NCBI RefSeq assembly: GCF_010500815.1
Contig: NZ_JAAAMG010000016.1
Coordinates: 1 to 64,000, forward strand
Length of the DNA stretch: 64,000 nt
Origin: Jiella pacifica
Lineage (GTDB): Bacteria; Pseudomonadota; Alphaproteobacteria; Rhizobiales; Rhizobiaceae
Direction: 5' to 3'
In this document: positions 9,050 through 18,802 of the stretch, one piece after another
How the letters are laid out: every line of letters begins with the position of its first letter
Position numbering within the stretch: position 1 is the stretch's first letter
Made by a program: the position numbers and the translations under genes
The notes under the pieces: generated by a model
The model's database searches: none
Told to the model about the DNA's origin: nothing
What the model saw: the letters and a program-made list of their open reading frames with translations, nothing else

Positions 9050-9301
9050 ATGGCAACTGAAGATAGCCAAAATAATGAATTGGTTCCTTTCTCCCCCGAT
9101 CTCGTCTTTAAGGTCGTGTCGTACATAATGAATAACAACAAGCAAGACGAGTTTCTTGCATCAATTCCCGCCGATTCTGCGAAAATATGGATATCGGCCG
9201 AGCTTGCTAAATTAACGAAATCCTATCTGCCCCCGGAGAGCGACGAGAAATTCAATTCGCTGAGCCTCCGACCAGTCGACAGAGATCGGTGCAGATGCTG
9301 A
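9050..9301 (+). CDS. small hypothetical protein downstream of the AT-rich lipoprotein
   Basis: 83 aa, not recognised; soluble and acidic in its first half (MATEDSQNNELVPFSPDLVF), with a likely amphipathic helical middle. A strong GAAGAGGAGG ribosome site lies about 9 nt before the ATG. It shares the AT-rich composition of the preceding lipoprotein gene. The last residues (RPVDRDRCRC) are of a different, GC-rich composition, so the natural C-terminus may have been lost where this insert joins the native chromosome. Confidence 0.55.
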   Translation: MATEDSQNNELVPFSPDLVFKVVSYIMNNNKQDEFLASIPADSAKIWISAELAKLTKSYLPPESDEKFNSLSLRPVDRDRCRC

Positions 9302-9338
9302 TGAAGGAGATGCCATGCGTCTCCGTAATCGAGATGTG

Positions 9339-9374
9339 CCAACGAGCGGAGGCTTCAGCGTTCGTGCTCGTTGG
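9339..9374 (+). terminator. hairpin after the AT-rich gene pair
   Basis: CCAACGAGC at 9339-9347 pairs perfectly with GCTCGTTGG at 9366-9374 across an 18-nt loop. It lies just downstream of the 83-aa gene and before the convergent argC. The T-tract afterwards is weak (TATTGATATTTC), so it is a possible but not strong terminator. Confidence 0.35.
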
Positions 9375-9445
9375 TATTGATATTTCACGCTTCTGATTGG
9401 ATGTCAGCTAAGCGAAGGGCGTTTTTGATGTCAGACTATGGAGCC

Positions 9446-10501
9446 TCACGGAAACAGCGGCAGCTGCTCGATCCCCGTCGTCTCCTCGATCCCATAGGCG
9501 ACGTTGAAGTTCTGCACCGCTTGGCCGGCCGAGCCCTTCACCAGATTGTCGAGCGTCGAGATGACGATCGCCCGGCCGGGAATGCGGTCGGGGACGACGT
9601 TGACGACGACGTAGTTCGAGCCGCGCACCATCTGGGTCTGGGGCAGGACGCCTTCTTCGGCGACGGTGACGAAGGGCTCGTTGGCATAGGTCTCGACGAG
9701 CTGGTCGCGCAGATCCTCGGCCGTCGTCTGGGCGGCGAGCTTGACGTAGCTGGTGCAGAGTTCGCCGCGGCTCATTGGGATGAGATGCGGGGTGAAGTTG
9801 ACGCGCAGGTCGGCGATGCCGGCGGCGAGGCCGACCTCCTGCTCGATCTCCGCCATGTGCCGGTGCTTGCCGACGGCATAGGGCGACAGCCCTTCGCCGG
9901 CCTCGCAGAACAGCGTGTTCTCCTTCAGCCCGCGGCCGGCGCCGGAGACGCCGGATTTGGCGTCGATGACGATGTCGGAGGCATCGATCAGCCGGGCCTT
10001 CGCCAGTGGGATCAGCGACAGGAGCACCGCCGTCGGATAGCAGCCGGGGCAGGCGATCAGCCGGGCGTCGCGGATCTCGTCGCGGTAGACCTCGGTGAGG
10101 CCGTAGACGGCTTCCGGCTGGATGTCGGTCGCCGTGTGCTCGACATTGTACCATTCCTGGTAGATCGCCGGGTCGCGCAGCCGGAAATCCGCCGACATGT
10201 CGATGATCTTCACGTCCGGATAGCTGGCGAAGATCTCGCGGGTGATCGTGTGGGTGGTGCCGTGGGGCAGGCCGCAGAAGACCGCGTCGACGGAGCCCCA
10301 GTCGGCCTCCTCGACGGTGACGAGATCGGGCAGGTCGACATGGGCGAAATGCTTGAAGACGGCCCGCATCGGCTTTCCGGCATGGCTGTTCGCGGTCAGC
10401 ACCGCGATCTCCATGTTGGGGTGGCGCAGGGCGAGGCGCACGAGATCGGCGCCCGTGTAGCCGCTGGCGCCGAGAACGCCGATCCTGATCTTTTCAGCCA
10501 T
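9446..10501 (-). CDS. argC: N-acetyl-gamma-glutamyl-phosphate reductase
   Basis: 351 aa, third step of arginine synthesis: NADPH-dependent reduction of N-acetylglutamyl phosphate to the semialdehyde. The NADP motif GASGYTGADL is at residues 11-20. The active-site cysteine is Cys154 in CPGCYPTAVL, and KSGVSGAGRG and GKHRHMAEIEQ carry the substrate-binding and catalytic His residues. The start at 10501 is preferred because GGAG stands seven bases upstream; an ATG four codons earlier lacks a ribosome site. It is the long type-1 form. It is divergent from the SOS-regulated imuA gene. Confidence 0.95.
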   Translation of the reverse strand: MAEKIRIGVLGASGYTGADLVRLALRHPNMEIAVLTANSHAGKPMRAVFKHFAHVDLPDLVTVEEADWGSVDAVFCGLPHGTTHTITREIFASYPDVKIIDMSADFRLRDPAIYQEWYNVEHTATDIQPEAVYGLTEVYRDEIRDARLIACPGCYPTAVLLSLIPLAKARLIDASDIVIDAKSGVSGAGRGLKENTLFCEAGEGLSPYAVGKHRHMAEIEQEVGLAAGIADLRVNFTPHLIPMSRGELCTSYVKLAAQTTAEDLRDQLVETYANEPFVTVAEEGVLPQTQMVRGSNYVVVNVVPDRIPGRAIVISTLDNLVKGSAGQAVQNFNVAYGIEETTGIEQLPLFP

Positions 10502-10641
10502 GTCCGTCTCCATGGTTTGGGGCCGTCGCTTCCTGTGAAGCGTCCGCCCGGGAGTCGAGGCGGGGTTTAAAGCATTTCCTCCCGGCGTCCAGTGGGTGTG
10601 CGGAGCACGGGCCGTCCACCGGGCATTGGGAATCTAACCGC

Positions 10642-10680
10642 TTGACTCCGGGGGAGAATTTTATAGAACAAAAGTAGAAC
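10642..10680 (+). promoter_or_regulatory. imuA promoter with alphaproteobacterial LexA (SOS) box
   Basis: GAAC at 10666-10669 and GAAC at 10677-10680 are separated by exactly 7 nt, the direct-repeat operator GAAC-N7-GAAC of alphaproteobacterial LexA. A -35-like TTGACT lies at 10642-10647, so the box would cover the -10/start region and block polymerase. The imu cassette begins 48 bp downstream, as expected for an SOS operon. Confidence 0.85.
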
Positions 10681-10728
10681 AAATGCTCGTTCCGGAGTCC
10701 AGTCGAAGTGTCGTCCGAAGCTGCCCCC

Positions 10729-11478
10729 ATGACTGCCATAGAGTCATTGCGCGCCCGGATCGAGCGGATCGAGGGTGGCCGGCGGCGTGCCAAGTCGGCG
10801 CTGGCCTTCGGCCTCGAGGCGCTGGACGGGCGGCTGCCCGACAAGGGTCTGACGCGCGGCGTCCTGCACGAGATCGCCGGCGGCGGCCGGAACGGCGGCG
10901 ACGGGCCGGCGGCGGCGCTGTTTGCCGCGGGCATTGCCGCGCGCACCAAAGGCAAGGTGCTGTGGTGCCTGTCGCGGCCCGATCTCTTCGCCCCGGCGCT
11001 CGCCCAGGTGGGGCTTCTCCCCGACCGGGTGATCTATGTCGAGGCGCGGGACGAGAAGACCGTCCTCGCCTGCATGGAGGAGGGGCTTGCCCATGGCGGC
11101 CCGGCGGTGGTCGTCGGCGAGGCGGCGCGCCTGTCGATGACCGCTTCGCGGCGCCTGAACCTTGCCGCCGAAAAGACCGGCGCCATCGCCCTTTGCCTGC
11201 GCCGCTGGTCGCGGCCGAACGATGCGGCCGAATTCGGCCGCCCGACGGCAGCCGCCACGCGCTGGCGCATCTCCGCTCTGCCCGCCGCGCCCCTGCCGGT
11301 GCCCGGCATCGGGCGGGCGCGCTGGCGGGTGGAACTCATCCGATCCCGTGGCGGCGAGACCGTCGATCTCGAACTGGAGGCCTGCGATGCGACGGGTCGT
11401 CTCGCTTTTCCTGCCGACCTTTCCGACCGATCGGCTGCGCCGCCTGTGGGGCGGGCGAAACGCCGGGCCAGCGCCTGA
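10729..11478 (+). CDS. imuA: ImuA, SOS mutasome accessory protein (RecA-like fold)
   Basis: 249 aa, a SulA/RecA-related protein required for damage-induced mutagenesis by ImuB and DnaE2. Recognisable parts are the N-terminal helix ESLRARIERIEGG, LTRGVLHEIAG, the RecA-like strand GKVLWCLSRPDLFAPALAQVGLLPDRVIYVEARDE, and TAATRWRISALPA near the end. The expected Walker A position reads GGGRNGGDGP, so ATP hydrolysis is not expected. The ATG at 10729 is chosen; a GTG seven codons upstream is possible. It is first in an SOS operon behind the LexA box and overlaps imuB by 92 bp. Confidence 0.9.
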   Translation: MTAIESLRARIERIEGGRRRAKSALAFGLEALDGRLPDKGLTRGVLHEIAGGGRNGGDGPAAALFAAGIAARTKGKVLWCLSRPDLFAPALAQVGLLPDRVIYVEARDEKTVLACMEEGLAHGGPAVVVGEAARLSMTASRRLNLAAEKTGAIALCLRRWSRPNDAAEFGRPTAAATRWRISALPAAPLPVPGIGRARWRVELIRSRGGETVDLELEACDATGRLAFPADLSDRSAAPPVGRAKRRASA

Positions 11479-12943
11479 CGGCGGGGCGAACGGGGCGGCC
11501 GTCGACCTGCCGCTGGTCCTTCTTGGAAGGGAAAAGAACCGCCGGGTGGTGACGGCCGCCGACGGTCTCGCGCGCGGGCAGGGGCTTCGCGTCGGCATGG
11601 CGGCGGCCAGAGCCACGGCCGCGGTCGCCGCGCTCGAAGTCGAGGAGCACGACCCGGCGGCGGATGCCGAGGCGCTGGAAAGGCTGGCCCTGTGGGTGCT
11701 GGAGCGCTTCTCGCCGATCGTCGCGGTCGACGGGGCGGACGGCATCGTCGTCGATTCCACCGGCGCGGACCATCTTCACGGCGGCGAGGCGGCGATGCTG
11801 CAGAGCCTCGTCGGGCGCTTCGCCACGGCCGGCATCTCGGCCCGCGCTGCCGTCGCCGACAGCTGGGGCGCCGCTCATGCGCTGGCCCGCCACGGGGCAG
11901 AGCCCGTTTTCATCGCGCCGCCGAAGCATGGGGCCTCGATCCTGAAGCCCTTGCCGGTCGAGGCGCTGCGGCTGTCTCCCGAAACGGCGGAAGCCCTGCG
12001 CGATCTCGGCTTTTCCACCATCGGCGATCTCTTGAACACGCCCCGCGCGCCGCTGGCGCTGCGCTTCGGCGAGGCGCTGACGCGCCGGCTCGACCAGGCG
12101 GCCGGCCGGCGATCCGAACCGATCGAGCCGCTGCTCCCGGCCGAGAGCATCGTCGCGAGCCGCAACTTCGCCGAGCCGATCGGCGCGGCCGAGACGATCG
12201 CCCGCTATCTCGGCAAGCTGGTGGTCATGCTGTGCGACGAGCTTCAGGAAAAGGGCCTGGGGGTTCGAAGGCTCGATCTTCTCTGCCGAAGGGTGGACGA
12301 CCGGGTGGAGGCGGTGCGGGTTTCGACGGCGCGGCCGGTGCGCGACGTCGGCCGGCTCACCCGGCTTCTCTGCGACAGGATCGAGACGATCGCGCCCGGC
12401 TTCGGCATCGAGCGGATGACGCTCGTCGCCACCCTTGCCGAGCCTTTGGCGCCGGCCCAGAAACTTGCCGCCCTGACCGACGAGATCCTGCCCGACGTCT
12501 CCAGCCTGATCGACGTGATCGCCAACCGGGTGGGCGAGGAGCGGCTCTATCGCCTCGCGCCGGTCGAAAGCGACGTGCCGGAGCGCTCGGTGCGGCGCAT
12601 TCCGCCGCTTGCCCCCGAGACCGGCGAGACCTGGCGGCGCGACTGGCCGCGGCCCTCCCGGCTGCTCAGACGGCCCGAGCCGATCGAGACCCTGGCGCTT
12701 CTGCCCGACCATCCGCCCGCCTCCTTCACCTGGCGGGGCGTCAGGCGCAGGGTGCGCGCCGCCGACGGGCCGGAGCGGATCTTCGGCGAATGGTGGAAGC
12801 GCGACGAAGAGCTTGCCGCCGTCCGCGACTATTTCCAGGTCGAGGCGGAGGATGGCGAGCGCTTCTGGATTTTTCGCTCGGGCGATGGCGAGGCCGTGGA
12901 AACCGGCTCGCAGCGCTGGTTCCTGCATGGGCTGTTCGGATGA
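11387..12943 (+). CDS. imuB: ImuB, catalytically inactive Y-family polymerase homologue
   Basis: 518 aa. It is the scaffold of the DnaE2 mutasome, linking ImuA, the sliding clamp and DnaE2. It has a Y-family layout (palm about 5-170, thumb with [25 protein letters not shown], little finger about 240-350). The carboxylates of active DinB-type enzymes are missing: the N-terminal strand reads [15 protein letters not shown] and the SIDE motif becomes [14 protein letters not shown]. The C-terminal extension ending [17 protein letters not shown]-like text (here [17 protein letters not shown]) and FLHGLF is typical of ImuB. It begins inside imuA and overlaps dnaE2 by 4 nt, indicating coupled translation. 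Confidence 0.93.
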   Translation: MRRVVSLFLPTFPTDRLRRLWGGRNAGPAPDGGANGAAVDLPLVLLGREKNRRVVTAADGLARGQGLRVGMAAARATAAVAALEVEEHDPAADAEALERLALWVLERFSPIVAVDGADGIVVDSTGADHLHGGEAAMLQSLVGRFATAGISARAAVADSWGAAHALARHGAEPVFIAPPKHGASILKPLPVEALRLSPETAEALRDLGFSTIGDLLNTPRAPLALRFGEALTRRLDQAAGRRSEPIEPLLPAESIVASRNFAEPIGAAETIARYLGKLVVMLCDELQEKGLGVRRLDLLCRRVDDRVEAVRVSTARPVRDVGRLTRLLCDRIETIAPGFGIERMTLVATLAEPLAPAQKLAALTDEILPDVSSLIDVIANRVGEERLYRLAPVESDVPERSVRRIPPLAPETGETWRRDWPRPSRLLRRPEPIETLALLPDHPPASFTWRGVRRRVRAADGPERIFGEWWKRDEELAAVRDYFQVEAEDGERFWIFRSGDGEAVETGSQRWFLHGLFG

Positions 12944-15900
12944 GCGGCGGCGGTCTTACGCTCCGCGATGCCAAGGCCGGCCCGGCCTATGCGGAATTGC
13001 AGGTCACGACGAATTTCAGCTTCCTGCGCGGCGCCTCCTCGGCGGAGGAACTCTTCGCCACGGCGGCGCTGATGGGCATCGAGGCACTCGCCATCGCCGA
13101 CCGCAATTCTCTTGCCGGCATGGTGCGGGCCCACGAGGCGGCGAAGGCGACAGGAGTGAGGCTCATCGTCGGTTGCCGTCTCGACCTTGCCGACAGCCTG
13201 CCGGTCCTCGTCTATCCGACAGACCTTCCGGCCTATTCCCGGCTCTGCCGCCTCCTGTCGCTCGGCAAGGCTAGAGCCGGCAAGGCCAAATGCCATCTCG
13301 AATGGGCCGATCTCGAAGATCACCGGGACGGGCTTATCGCCGTGCTCCTTCCGGGCTCTGCCGATGCGGACTGCGCCCGCCAGGCCGAACGGCTCGCCGC
13401 GACCTTCGGCGACCGGGCCTACATGGCGCTGACCCTGTTCCGCCGCCCGGGGGACCGGCTGCGGCTGCACGCTCTGTCGGACCTCGCGGCAAAGGCGGGC
13501 GTGGCGACGGTCGTCACCAACCACGTCCTCTTCCACGAGCCCGGACGGCGCATCCTGCAGGATGTCGTCACCGCGATCCGCCACAACACGACCATCGACC
13601 AATTGGGCTTTCGCCGCGAGCGCCATGCCGACCGGCATCTGAAGCCGCCGCAGGAGATGCACCGGCTGTTTTCGCGATACCCGGACGCCCTGGCGCGGAC
13701 GGTCGAGATTGCGGAGCGCTGCCGCTTCTCGATGGACGAGATCGCCTATCAATATCCCGAGGAGCGGGACGATCCGGCGCTCACCCCGCAACAGACGCTG
13801 GAACGGCTGACATGGGAAGGCGCGGCCGAGCGCTATCCGGACGGCTTGCCGGAAAAGGTCCGCGCCAGCCTTGCCCACGAGCTCGCGCTGATCGGCCGGC
13901 TGAACTACGCCCCGTATTTCCTGACGGTGAATTCCATCGTCCGCTTCGCCCGCTCGAAGGACATCCTCTGCCAGGGCCGCGGCTCGGCGGCCAATTCCGC
14001 GGTCTGTTTCGTCCTCGGCATCACCGCCATCGATCCGGCCCGCTCGGATCTGTTGTTCGAGCGCTTCGTCTCGGAGGAGCGCCGCGAGCCGCCGGACATC
14101 GACGTCGACTTCGAGCACGAGCGGCGCGAGATCGTCATCCAGTGGATCTTCGACACCTATGGCCGCGACCGCGCGGCGCTCTGCTCGACGGTCATCCGCT
14201 ATCGCACCAAGGGGGCGCTGCGCGACGTCGGCAAGGCGCTTGGCCTGCCGGAGGATCTGATTTCGCAGATTTCCGGCCAGGTCTGGGGCTGGTCGGAGGG
14301 GCCGGTCGATCCGGAACATCTGAAGGAGTTGAACCTCAACCTGTCGGACCGGCGGCTGAGGATGACGCTGGAGCTTGCCGGCGCGCTGCGCGGCTTTCCG
14401 CGCCATCTCTCCCAGCATCCGGGTGGCTTCGTCCTCACCAACCAGCGGCTCGACGACCTCGTGCCGATCGAGCCGGCGGCGATGGACGGGCGGCAGGTGA
14501 TCGAATGGGACAAGGACGATATCGACAGCCTCAAATTCATGAAGGTCGACGTCCTGGCGCTGGGCATGCTCTCCTGCATGAAGCGCGGGCTGGATCTTCT
14601 GAAAGACCATAAGGCCATTGATCTGGATCTTGCGACCATCCCCGCCGAAGACCCAAAGACCTATGCGATGATCCGCAGGGCCGACACGCTCGGCACCTTC
14701 CAGATCGAATCGCGCGCCCAGATGTCCATGCTGCCGCGGCTGAAGCCGAGAACCTATTACGACCTCGTCATCCAGGTAGCGATCGTGCGACCGGGCCCGA
14801 TCCAGGGCGACATGGTGCATCCGTATCTGCGCCGCCGCGAGGGGAAGGAGCAGGTCGACTATCCCAAGCCCGAACTGAAAAAAGTCCTCGGCAAGACCCT
14901 CGGTGTACCGCTGTTCCAGGAACAGGCGATGCGGGTCGCCATCGAATGCGCCGGCTTCACGCCGGGCGAGGCCGATCAGCTGCGCAAATCCATGGCGACC
15001 TTCAAGTTCACCGGCGGCGTCTCGGCCTTCAAGGACAAGCTCGTCGCCGGCATGATCGCCAATGGCTACGAAAGGGACTTCGCCGAGCGCACCTTTCGCC
15101 AGCTCGAGGGCTTCGGCTCCTACGGCTTTCCCGAAAGCCACGCCGCCTCCTTCGCCCTCGTCGCCTATGCCTCGTCCTGGCTGAAATGCTGGCATCCGGA
15201 CGTGTTTTGCGCGGCGCTGCTCAACGCCCAGCCGATGGGCTTCTACGCCCCGGCCCAGATCGTCCGCGACGCCAGGGACCACGGCGTCGAGATCCGACCG
15301 GTCTCGGTGAACCATTCACGCTGGGACTGCACGCTGGAAGGCGAAGACGAGGCGGGAGCGACGAGCGGCCATCTGGCCGTCCGGCTCGGCCTGCGCATGG
15401 TCAAGGGCCTCGCCAACAAGGATGCCGGGGCGATCGTCGCCGCCCGGGCCGAGACGCCCTTTTCGTCGGTGGAAGATCTCTGGCGGCGCGCGGGCGTGCC
15501 GGTCGCCGCGCTGACGCGGCTCGCCGAGGCGGACGGCTTCGAGGCCGCGATCGGGCTTTCGCGGCGCGAGGCGCTGTGGGCGATCCGGGCGCTCAGGGAC
15601 GAACCTCTGCCGCTGTTCGCCGCCGCCGGAAGGGCGGCTGAGCGGCAGACGGAGGAGGGTGAGGATGCGGCATCGCCGGAGACAGCGTCAGCAGTGGCGA
15701 CGACGCCCGAGCTGATCGAGCCGGAGGTGACGCTTCGCAAGATGGCGGCTGGCGGCGAGGTGGTCGGCGACTATCGCCATGTCGGCCTCTCCTTGCGGGC
15801 CCATCCGGTGTCGTTCCTGCGGGCTGACCTGTCGAAGCGCCGCATCGTCCCCTGCACTGCCGCGATGGCGGCCCGCGACGGGCGCTGGCTGGAGGCGGCG

Positions 15901-16311
15901 GGGCTCGTTCTGGTGCGCCAGCGGCCGGGCAGCGCCAAGGGCGTCATGTTCATCACCATGGAGGACGAGAGCGGCATCGCCAATCTCGTCGTCTGGCCGA
16001 AGATGTTCGAGAAATTCCGCCGCATCGTCCTGACGGCCTCGATGCTGGCCGCCCATGGCCGCGTCCAGCGCGAGGGCGAGGTGGTGCATCTCGTCGTTCA
16101 CAAGCTGACGGATCTTTCTGCCGCCCTGGCCGGCATCGGCGAGCGTGAAGCGCCGTTTCCGCTGCCCCATGGCCGCGGTGACGAGTTCCATCACGGCCCG
16201 CCATCGCCCGATCCGCGCGACCAGCCGCCGCGCGCCATGCGCACGCGGGACATTTACATCCCCGATCTGCACATCGACACGATCAAGGTGAAGGCGCGGA
16301 ATTTCAGGTAG
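12940..16311 (+). CDS. dnaE2: error-prone DNA polymerase DnaE2 (ImuC)
   Basis: 1123 aa, C-family translesion polymerase of the SOS mutasome. It has an N-terminal PHP domain ([32 protein letters not shown]), then the Pol III palm with [13 protein letters not shown], where Asp388 and Asp390 match the catalytic DxD of DnaE, and [14 protein letters not shown] near the third carboxylate. Fingers and thumb follow ([25 protein letters not shown]), with [20 protein letters not shown] as a DnaE2 hallmark. A clamp-binding-like EPLPLF is at 888-893 and an OB fold near the end ([20 protein letters not shown]). The ATG overlaps the imuB stop, so all three proteins come from one LexA-controlled transcript. 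Confidence 0.96.
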   Translation: MSGGGLTLRDAKAGPAYAELQVTTNFSFLRGASSAEELFATAALMGIEALAIADRNSLAGMVRAHEAAKATGVRLIVGCRLDLADSLPVLVYPTDLPAYSRLCRLLSLGKARAGKAKCHLEWADLEDHRDGLIAVLLPGSADADCARQAERLAATFGDRAYMALTLFRRPGDRLRLHALSDLAAKAGVATVVTNHVLFHEPGRRILQDVVTAIRHNTTIDQLGFRRERHADRHLKPPQEMHRLFSRYPDALARTVEIAERCRFSMDEIAYQYPEERDDPALTPQQTLERLTWEGAAERYPDGLPEKVRASLAHELALIGRLNYAPYFLTVNSIVRFARSKDILCQGRGSAANSAVCFVLGITAIDPARSDLLFERFVSEERREPPDIDVDFEHERREIVIQWIFDTYGRDRAALCSTVIRYRTKGALRDVGKALGLPEDLISQISGQVWGWSEGPVDPEHLKELNLNLSDRRLRMTLELAGALRGFPRHLSQHPGGFVLTNQRLDDLVPIEPAAMDGRQVIEWDKDDIDSLKFMKVDVLALGMLSCMKRGLDLLKDHKAIDLDLATIPAEDPKTYAMIRRADTLGTFQIESRAQMSMLPRLKPRTYYDLVIQVAIVRPGPIQGDMVHPYLRRREGKEQVDYPKPELKKVLGKTLGVPLFQEQAMRVAIECAGFTPGEADQLRKSMATFKFTGGVSAFKDKLVAGMIANGYERDFAERTFRQLEGFGSYGFPESHAASFALVAYASSWLKCWHPDVFCAALLNAQPMGFYAPAQIVRDARDHGVEIRPVSVNHSRWDCTLEGEDEAGATSGHLAVRLGLRMVKGLANKDAGAIVAARAETPFSSVEDLWRRAGVPVAALTRLAEADGFEAAIGLSRREALWAIRALRDEPLPLFAAAGRAAERQTEEGEDAASPETASAVATTPELIEPEVTLRKMAAGGEVVGDYRHVGLSLRAHPVSFLRADLSKRRIVPCTAAMAARDGRWLEAAGLVLVRQRPGSAKGVMFITMEDESGIANLVVWPKMFEKFRRIVLTASMLAAHGRVQREGEVVHLVVHKLTDLSAALAGIGEREAPFPLPHGRGDEFHHGPPSPDPRDQPPRAMRTRDIYIPDLHIDTIKVKARNFR

Positions 16312-16344
16312 GAAGCGAATGCGTCGGTTCGCGCAGGACTGCGA

Positions 16345-17484
16345 TCAGCCCGAGAGGGCGCCCGCCAGCGCCTCGACGATGTGATCCTGTGTCTCCTCGC
16401 TGAGATAGGCGTGCATCGGCAGGCTGATGACGTCGCGCGACAGGGCGTCCGAGACCTTCAGTTCGCCGCCCTGGACCGGAAAATGCTGATAGGCAGTCTG
16501 GCGGTGCAGGGGCTTGGGATAATAGATCGCCGTCGGCACGCCCGCGTCGCGCAGCTTCGCCTGCACGGTGCCCCGGTCGGCGCCGCCCGGCAGGCGTACC
16601 GTATATTGCGCCCAGGTCGAGACCGCGTCGCGCAAGAGCCTTTGCGGCGTCGCGACGTTCGAGAGCTTCTGGTGGTAGCGCGCCGCGATCTTTCCGCGTG
16701 CTTCGATCTCGCCCGGAAAGATCGCCAGCTTTTCCAGAAGGATCGCCGCCTGGAGCGTGTCCATGCGGCCGTTCATGCCGACGCGGATGTTGTCGTATTT
16801 GTCTTCGAGGTTCTGGCCGTGGACGCGCAGCGAGGTCATGATCGCCGCCAGTTCGCCGTCATTGGTCTGCACGGCGCCGCCGTCGCCGTAGCAGCCCAGC
16901 GGCTTGGCCGGGAAGAAGCTGGTCGAGACGACGTCGGCCCAGGCGCTCGCCTGCTGCCCGTCGATCGTGCCGCCGTACCCTTGCGCGGCGTCGGCGATCA
17001 GCTTCAGCCCGTGCTGGTCGGCGATCTTGCGGATCGCCGGATAGTCCGCCGGCTGGCCGAACAGGTCGACGGCGATGATCACCCGCGGCCGCAGCTTGCC
17101 TGCGGCCTTTACCTCGGCGATCGCGGCCTCGAGGCTATCCGGATCCATGTTGAAGGTCGTCGCGTCGACGTCGACGAAGTACGGCACGGCGCCGAGCCAG
17201 GCGACGACCTCGGCCGTCGCGGCGAAGGTGAAGCTCGGGCAGAACACCGCATCGCCCGGCCTGATGTCCCAGGCCATCAGCGGCAGCGCAAGGGCGTCCG
17301 TGCCCGACGCGCAGGACAGCGTGTGCTCCATGCCGACGAAGCTGGACAGGGCGGCTTCCAGCTCGCGGATCTCCGGCCCCATGATGAAGGCGCCGTGGTC
17401 GAGAACGGCGGCGATGCGGCGGTCCACCTTGTCGCGGATCAGGTCGCGCTGGGTCTGAAGATCGATGAACGGGATGGGCTGCAT
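16345..17484 (-). CDS. DegT/DnrJ/EryC1/StrS-family sugar aminotransferase
   Basis: 379 aa PLP enzyme, cytosolic, transferring an amino group (usually from Glu) to a keto group of a nucleotide sugar. PLP features are SGTDAL (phosphate binding, about 60-65), Asp165 in LIADAAQGYGG and the Schiff-base Lys194 in SFFPAKPLGCYGDGG. The C-terminal half carries the family elements MNGRMDTLQAAILLEKL, STWAQYTVRLPG, PTAIYYPKPLHRQTAY and VISLPMHAYL. It resembles WbpE/PglE-type UDP-3-keto or 4-keto sugar aminotransferases. It stands alone here, but the dehydrogenase at 0.3 kb makes a compatible substrate class. It converges with dnaE2, ending 33 bp from it. Confidence 0.9.
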   Translation of the reverse strand: MQPIPFIDLQTQRDLIRDKVDRRIAAVLDHGAFIMGPEIRELEAALSSFVGMEHTLSCASGTDALALPLMAWDIRPGDAVFCPSFTFAATAEVVAWLGAVPYFVDVDATTFNMDPDSLEAAIAEVKAAGKLRPRVIIAVDLFGQPADYPAIRKIADQHGLKLIADAAQGYGGTIDGQQASAWADVVSTSFFPAKPLGCYGDGGAVQTNDGELAAIMTSLRVHGQNLEDKYDNIRVGMNGRMDTLQAAILLEKLAIFPGEIEARGKIAARYHQKLSNVATPQRLLRDAVSTWAQYTVRLPGGADRGTVQAKLRDAGVPTAIYYPKPLHRQTAYQHFPVQGGELKVSDALSRDVISLPMHAYLSEETQDHIVEALAGALSG

Positions 17485-17654
17485 GCGGAAGGCCTTTGCG
17501 GACGATGCGAATCGCTGAAAGAACGGGCTATGGCCCGAGTTGAGCGAAAATGCGCCGCTGCGCCACTCAACTTTGGTGACGGCGGCTTAACGTGGTGATC
17601 GTAGACGCCGCGACGCGGCGACGGACGCAGCGCCACGAAGCCTGCAAGCGATGC

Positions 17655-18617
17655 TCAGCCGGCCTTCTTCTCCGCCAGGATGCCGAGCACGTACATCGCC
17701 ACCGTCGAGCCGGCGATGGCCGTGACGTCGGCATGGTCGTAGGGCGGCGAGACCTCGACCACATCGGCCCCGACGAGCTGCAGGTTCTTCAGGTGGCGGA
17801 GAACGGCGAGCATCTTGGCGCTGGAAGGTCCGCCGGCGACGGGCGTGCCGGTGCCGGGGGCGAAGGCGACGTCGAGACAGTCGATGTCGAAGGTCAGATA
17901 GACGTTGGTGCCGCCGGTGCGCTCATAAATCTTCGCGGCAATTTCGGCGCTCTTCATCTCCTCGACCGCCTCGCCACTGATGATCTCGATGCCGCAGGTG
18001 TCCGGCGCATGGGTGCGGATACCAACCTGAATGGATGTCGCGGCATCGATCAGACCGTCCTCGACAGCCTGTTTGACGAAGGAGCCGTGATCGACGCGGG
18101 GACTGCCGTCTGCGGCGGCCGCTACCGGCCAGGTATCCTGATGCGCGTCGAACTGGACGAGCGAGAGTCTGCCGTGGCGCTCGGCATGGGCCTGCAGCAG
18201 CGGATAGGTGATCGAATGGTCGCCGCCAAGGGTGAGCAAAAACCCGATCTCTCTCAGGATCTCCGTAGCTTCCGCGCGGATCTTCGCATGCGCCGTTTCC
18301 GGCAGGCGGTAGTCGAGCAGGCAGTCGCCATAATCGACGACGGCGAGCGCCTCGAAGAGGTCGCGCTCGAAGGGATATTGTGGGTCGTTGTCGAAGATCA
18401 CCGAGGCCCGGCGCAGCGCCTGGGGCCCGAAGCGTGCACCAGGCCGGTTGGAGACGGCGCTGTCGAAGGGCACGCCCCAGACGGTGACGTCCGTTCCCGA
18501 AACGTCCTTGGAAAAGCGCCGGCGCATGAAGGAGAGGGCGCCGGCATGGGTCGGATCCGACGCCGCGCCGCGATTCTCCGTCGCCGTGAAGGCATGATCG
18601 ATGGATTTGCCGGACAT
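17655..18617 (-). CDS. speB: agmatinase / ureohydrolase-family protein
   Basis: 320 aa, arginase/agmatinase fold with a binuclear manganese site. Ligands are visible: His134 in GGDHSITY, Asp157/His159/Asp161 in FDAHQDTW and Asp244/Asp246 in TFDIDCLDVAFAPGTGTP. The N-terminal DVTVWGVPFDSAVSNRPGAR matches the agmatinase subgroup better than arginase, giving putrescine and urea from agmatine; guanidinobutyrase or related specificity is also possible. The start at 18617 is preceded by AGAGGGGCG. The downstream intergenic region (toward 17485) holds nothing I can identify. Confidence 0.88.
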   Translation of the reverse strand: MSGKSIDHAFTATENRGAASDPTHAGALSFMRRRFSKDVSGTDVTVWGVPFDSAVSNRPGARFGPQALRRASVIFDNDPQYPFERDLFEALAVVDYGDCLLDYRLPETAHAKIRAEATEILREIGFLLTLGGDHSITYPLLQAHAERHGRLSLVQFDAHQDTWPVAAAADGSPRVDHGSFVKQAVEDGLIDAATSIQVGIRTHAPDTCGIEIISGEAVEEMKSAEIAAKIYERTGGTNVYLTFDIDCLDVAFAPGTGTPVAGGPSSAKMLAVLRHLKNLQLVGADVVEVSPPYDHADVTAIAGSTVAMYVLGILAEKKAG

Positions 18618-18771
18618 GTCTCGCCCCTCTCGCCAAGTCGCTCCGTTGCCGCAGTTAGGGCGCGAGGCGGAAAAGTCGGAAATCCGGCTCGCGAAATCGT
18701 TTCGGGCTGTCTGGCACGGGCGGGCAAGGCCGAAAGAACACCGCTTGCGTCGCGGGCCGTGCCGGTCCACT

Positions 18772-18787
18772 TTGACGTAAACGTCAA
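18772..18787 (+). promoter_or_regulatory. 16-bp palindromic operator before the HSDL2-like gene
   Basis: TTGACGT-AA-ACGTCAA is a perfect inverted repeat with 7-bp arms and a 2-bp spacer. It lies 15 bp upstream of the ATG of the SDR gene and overlaps no coding sequence. The ACGT-centred arms resemble operators I recall for MerR-type regulators (such as LiuR) of acyl-CoA and branched-chain amino-acid degradation genes, which fits the downstream product. The regulator is not in the window. Confidence 0.65.
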
Positions 18788-18802
18788 TCGGAGGAGACGA
18801 CC

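Noticed and set aside
9315-9380. 21-codon frame with GAAGGAG before its ATG, after the 83-aa gene
   Set aside because: Too short to judge and overlaps the hairpin at 9339-9374; no resemblance to known small proteins.
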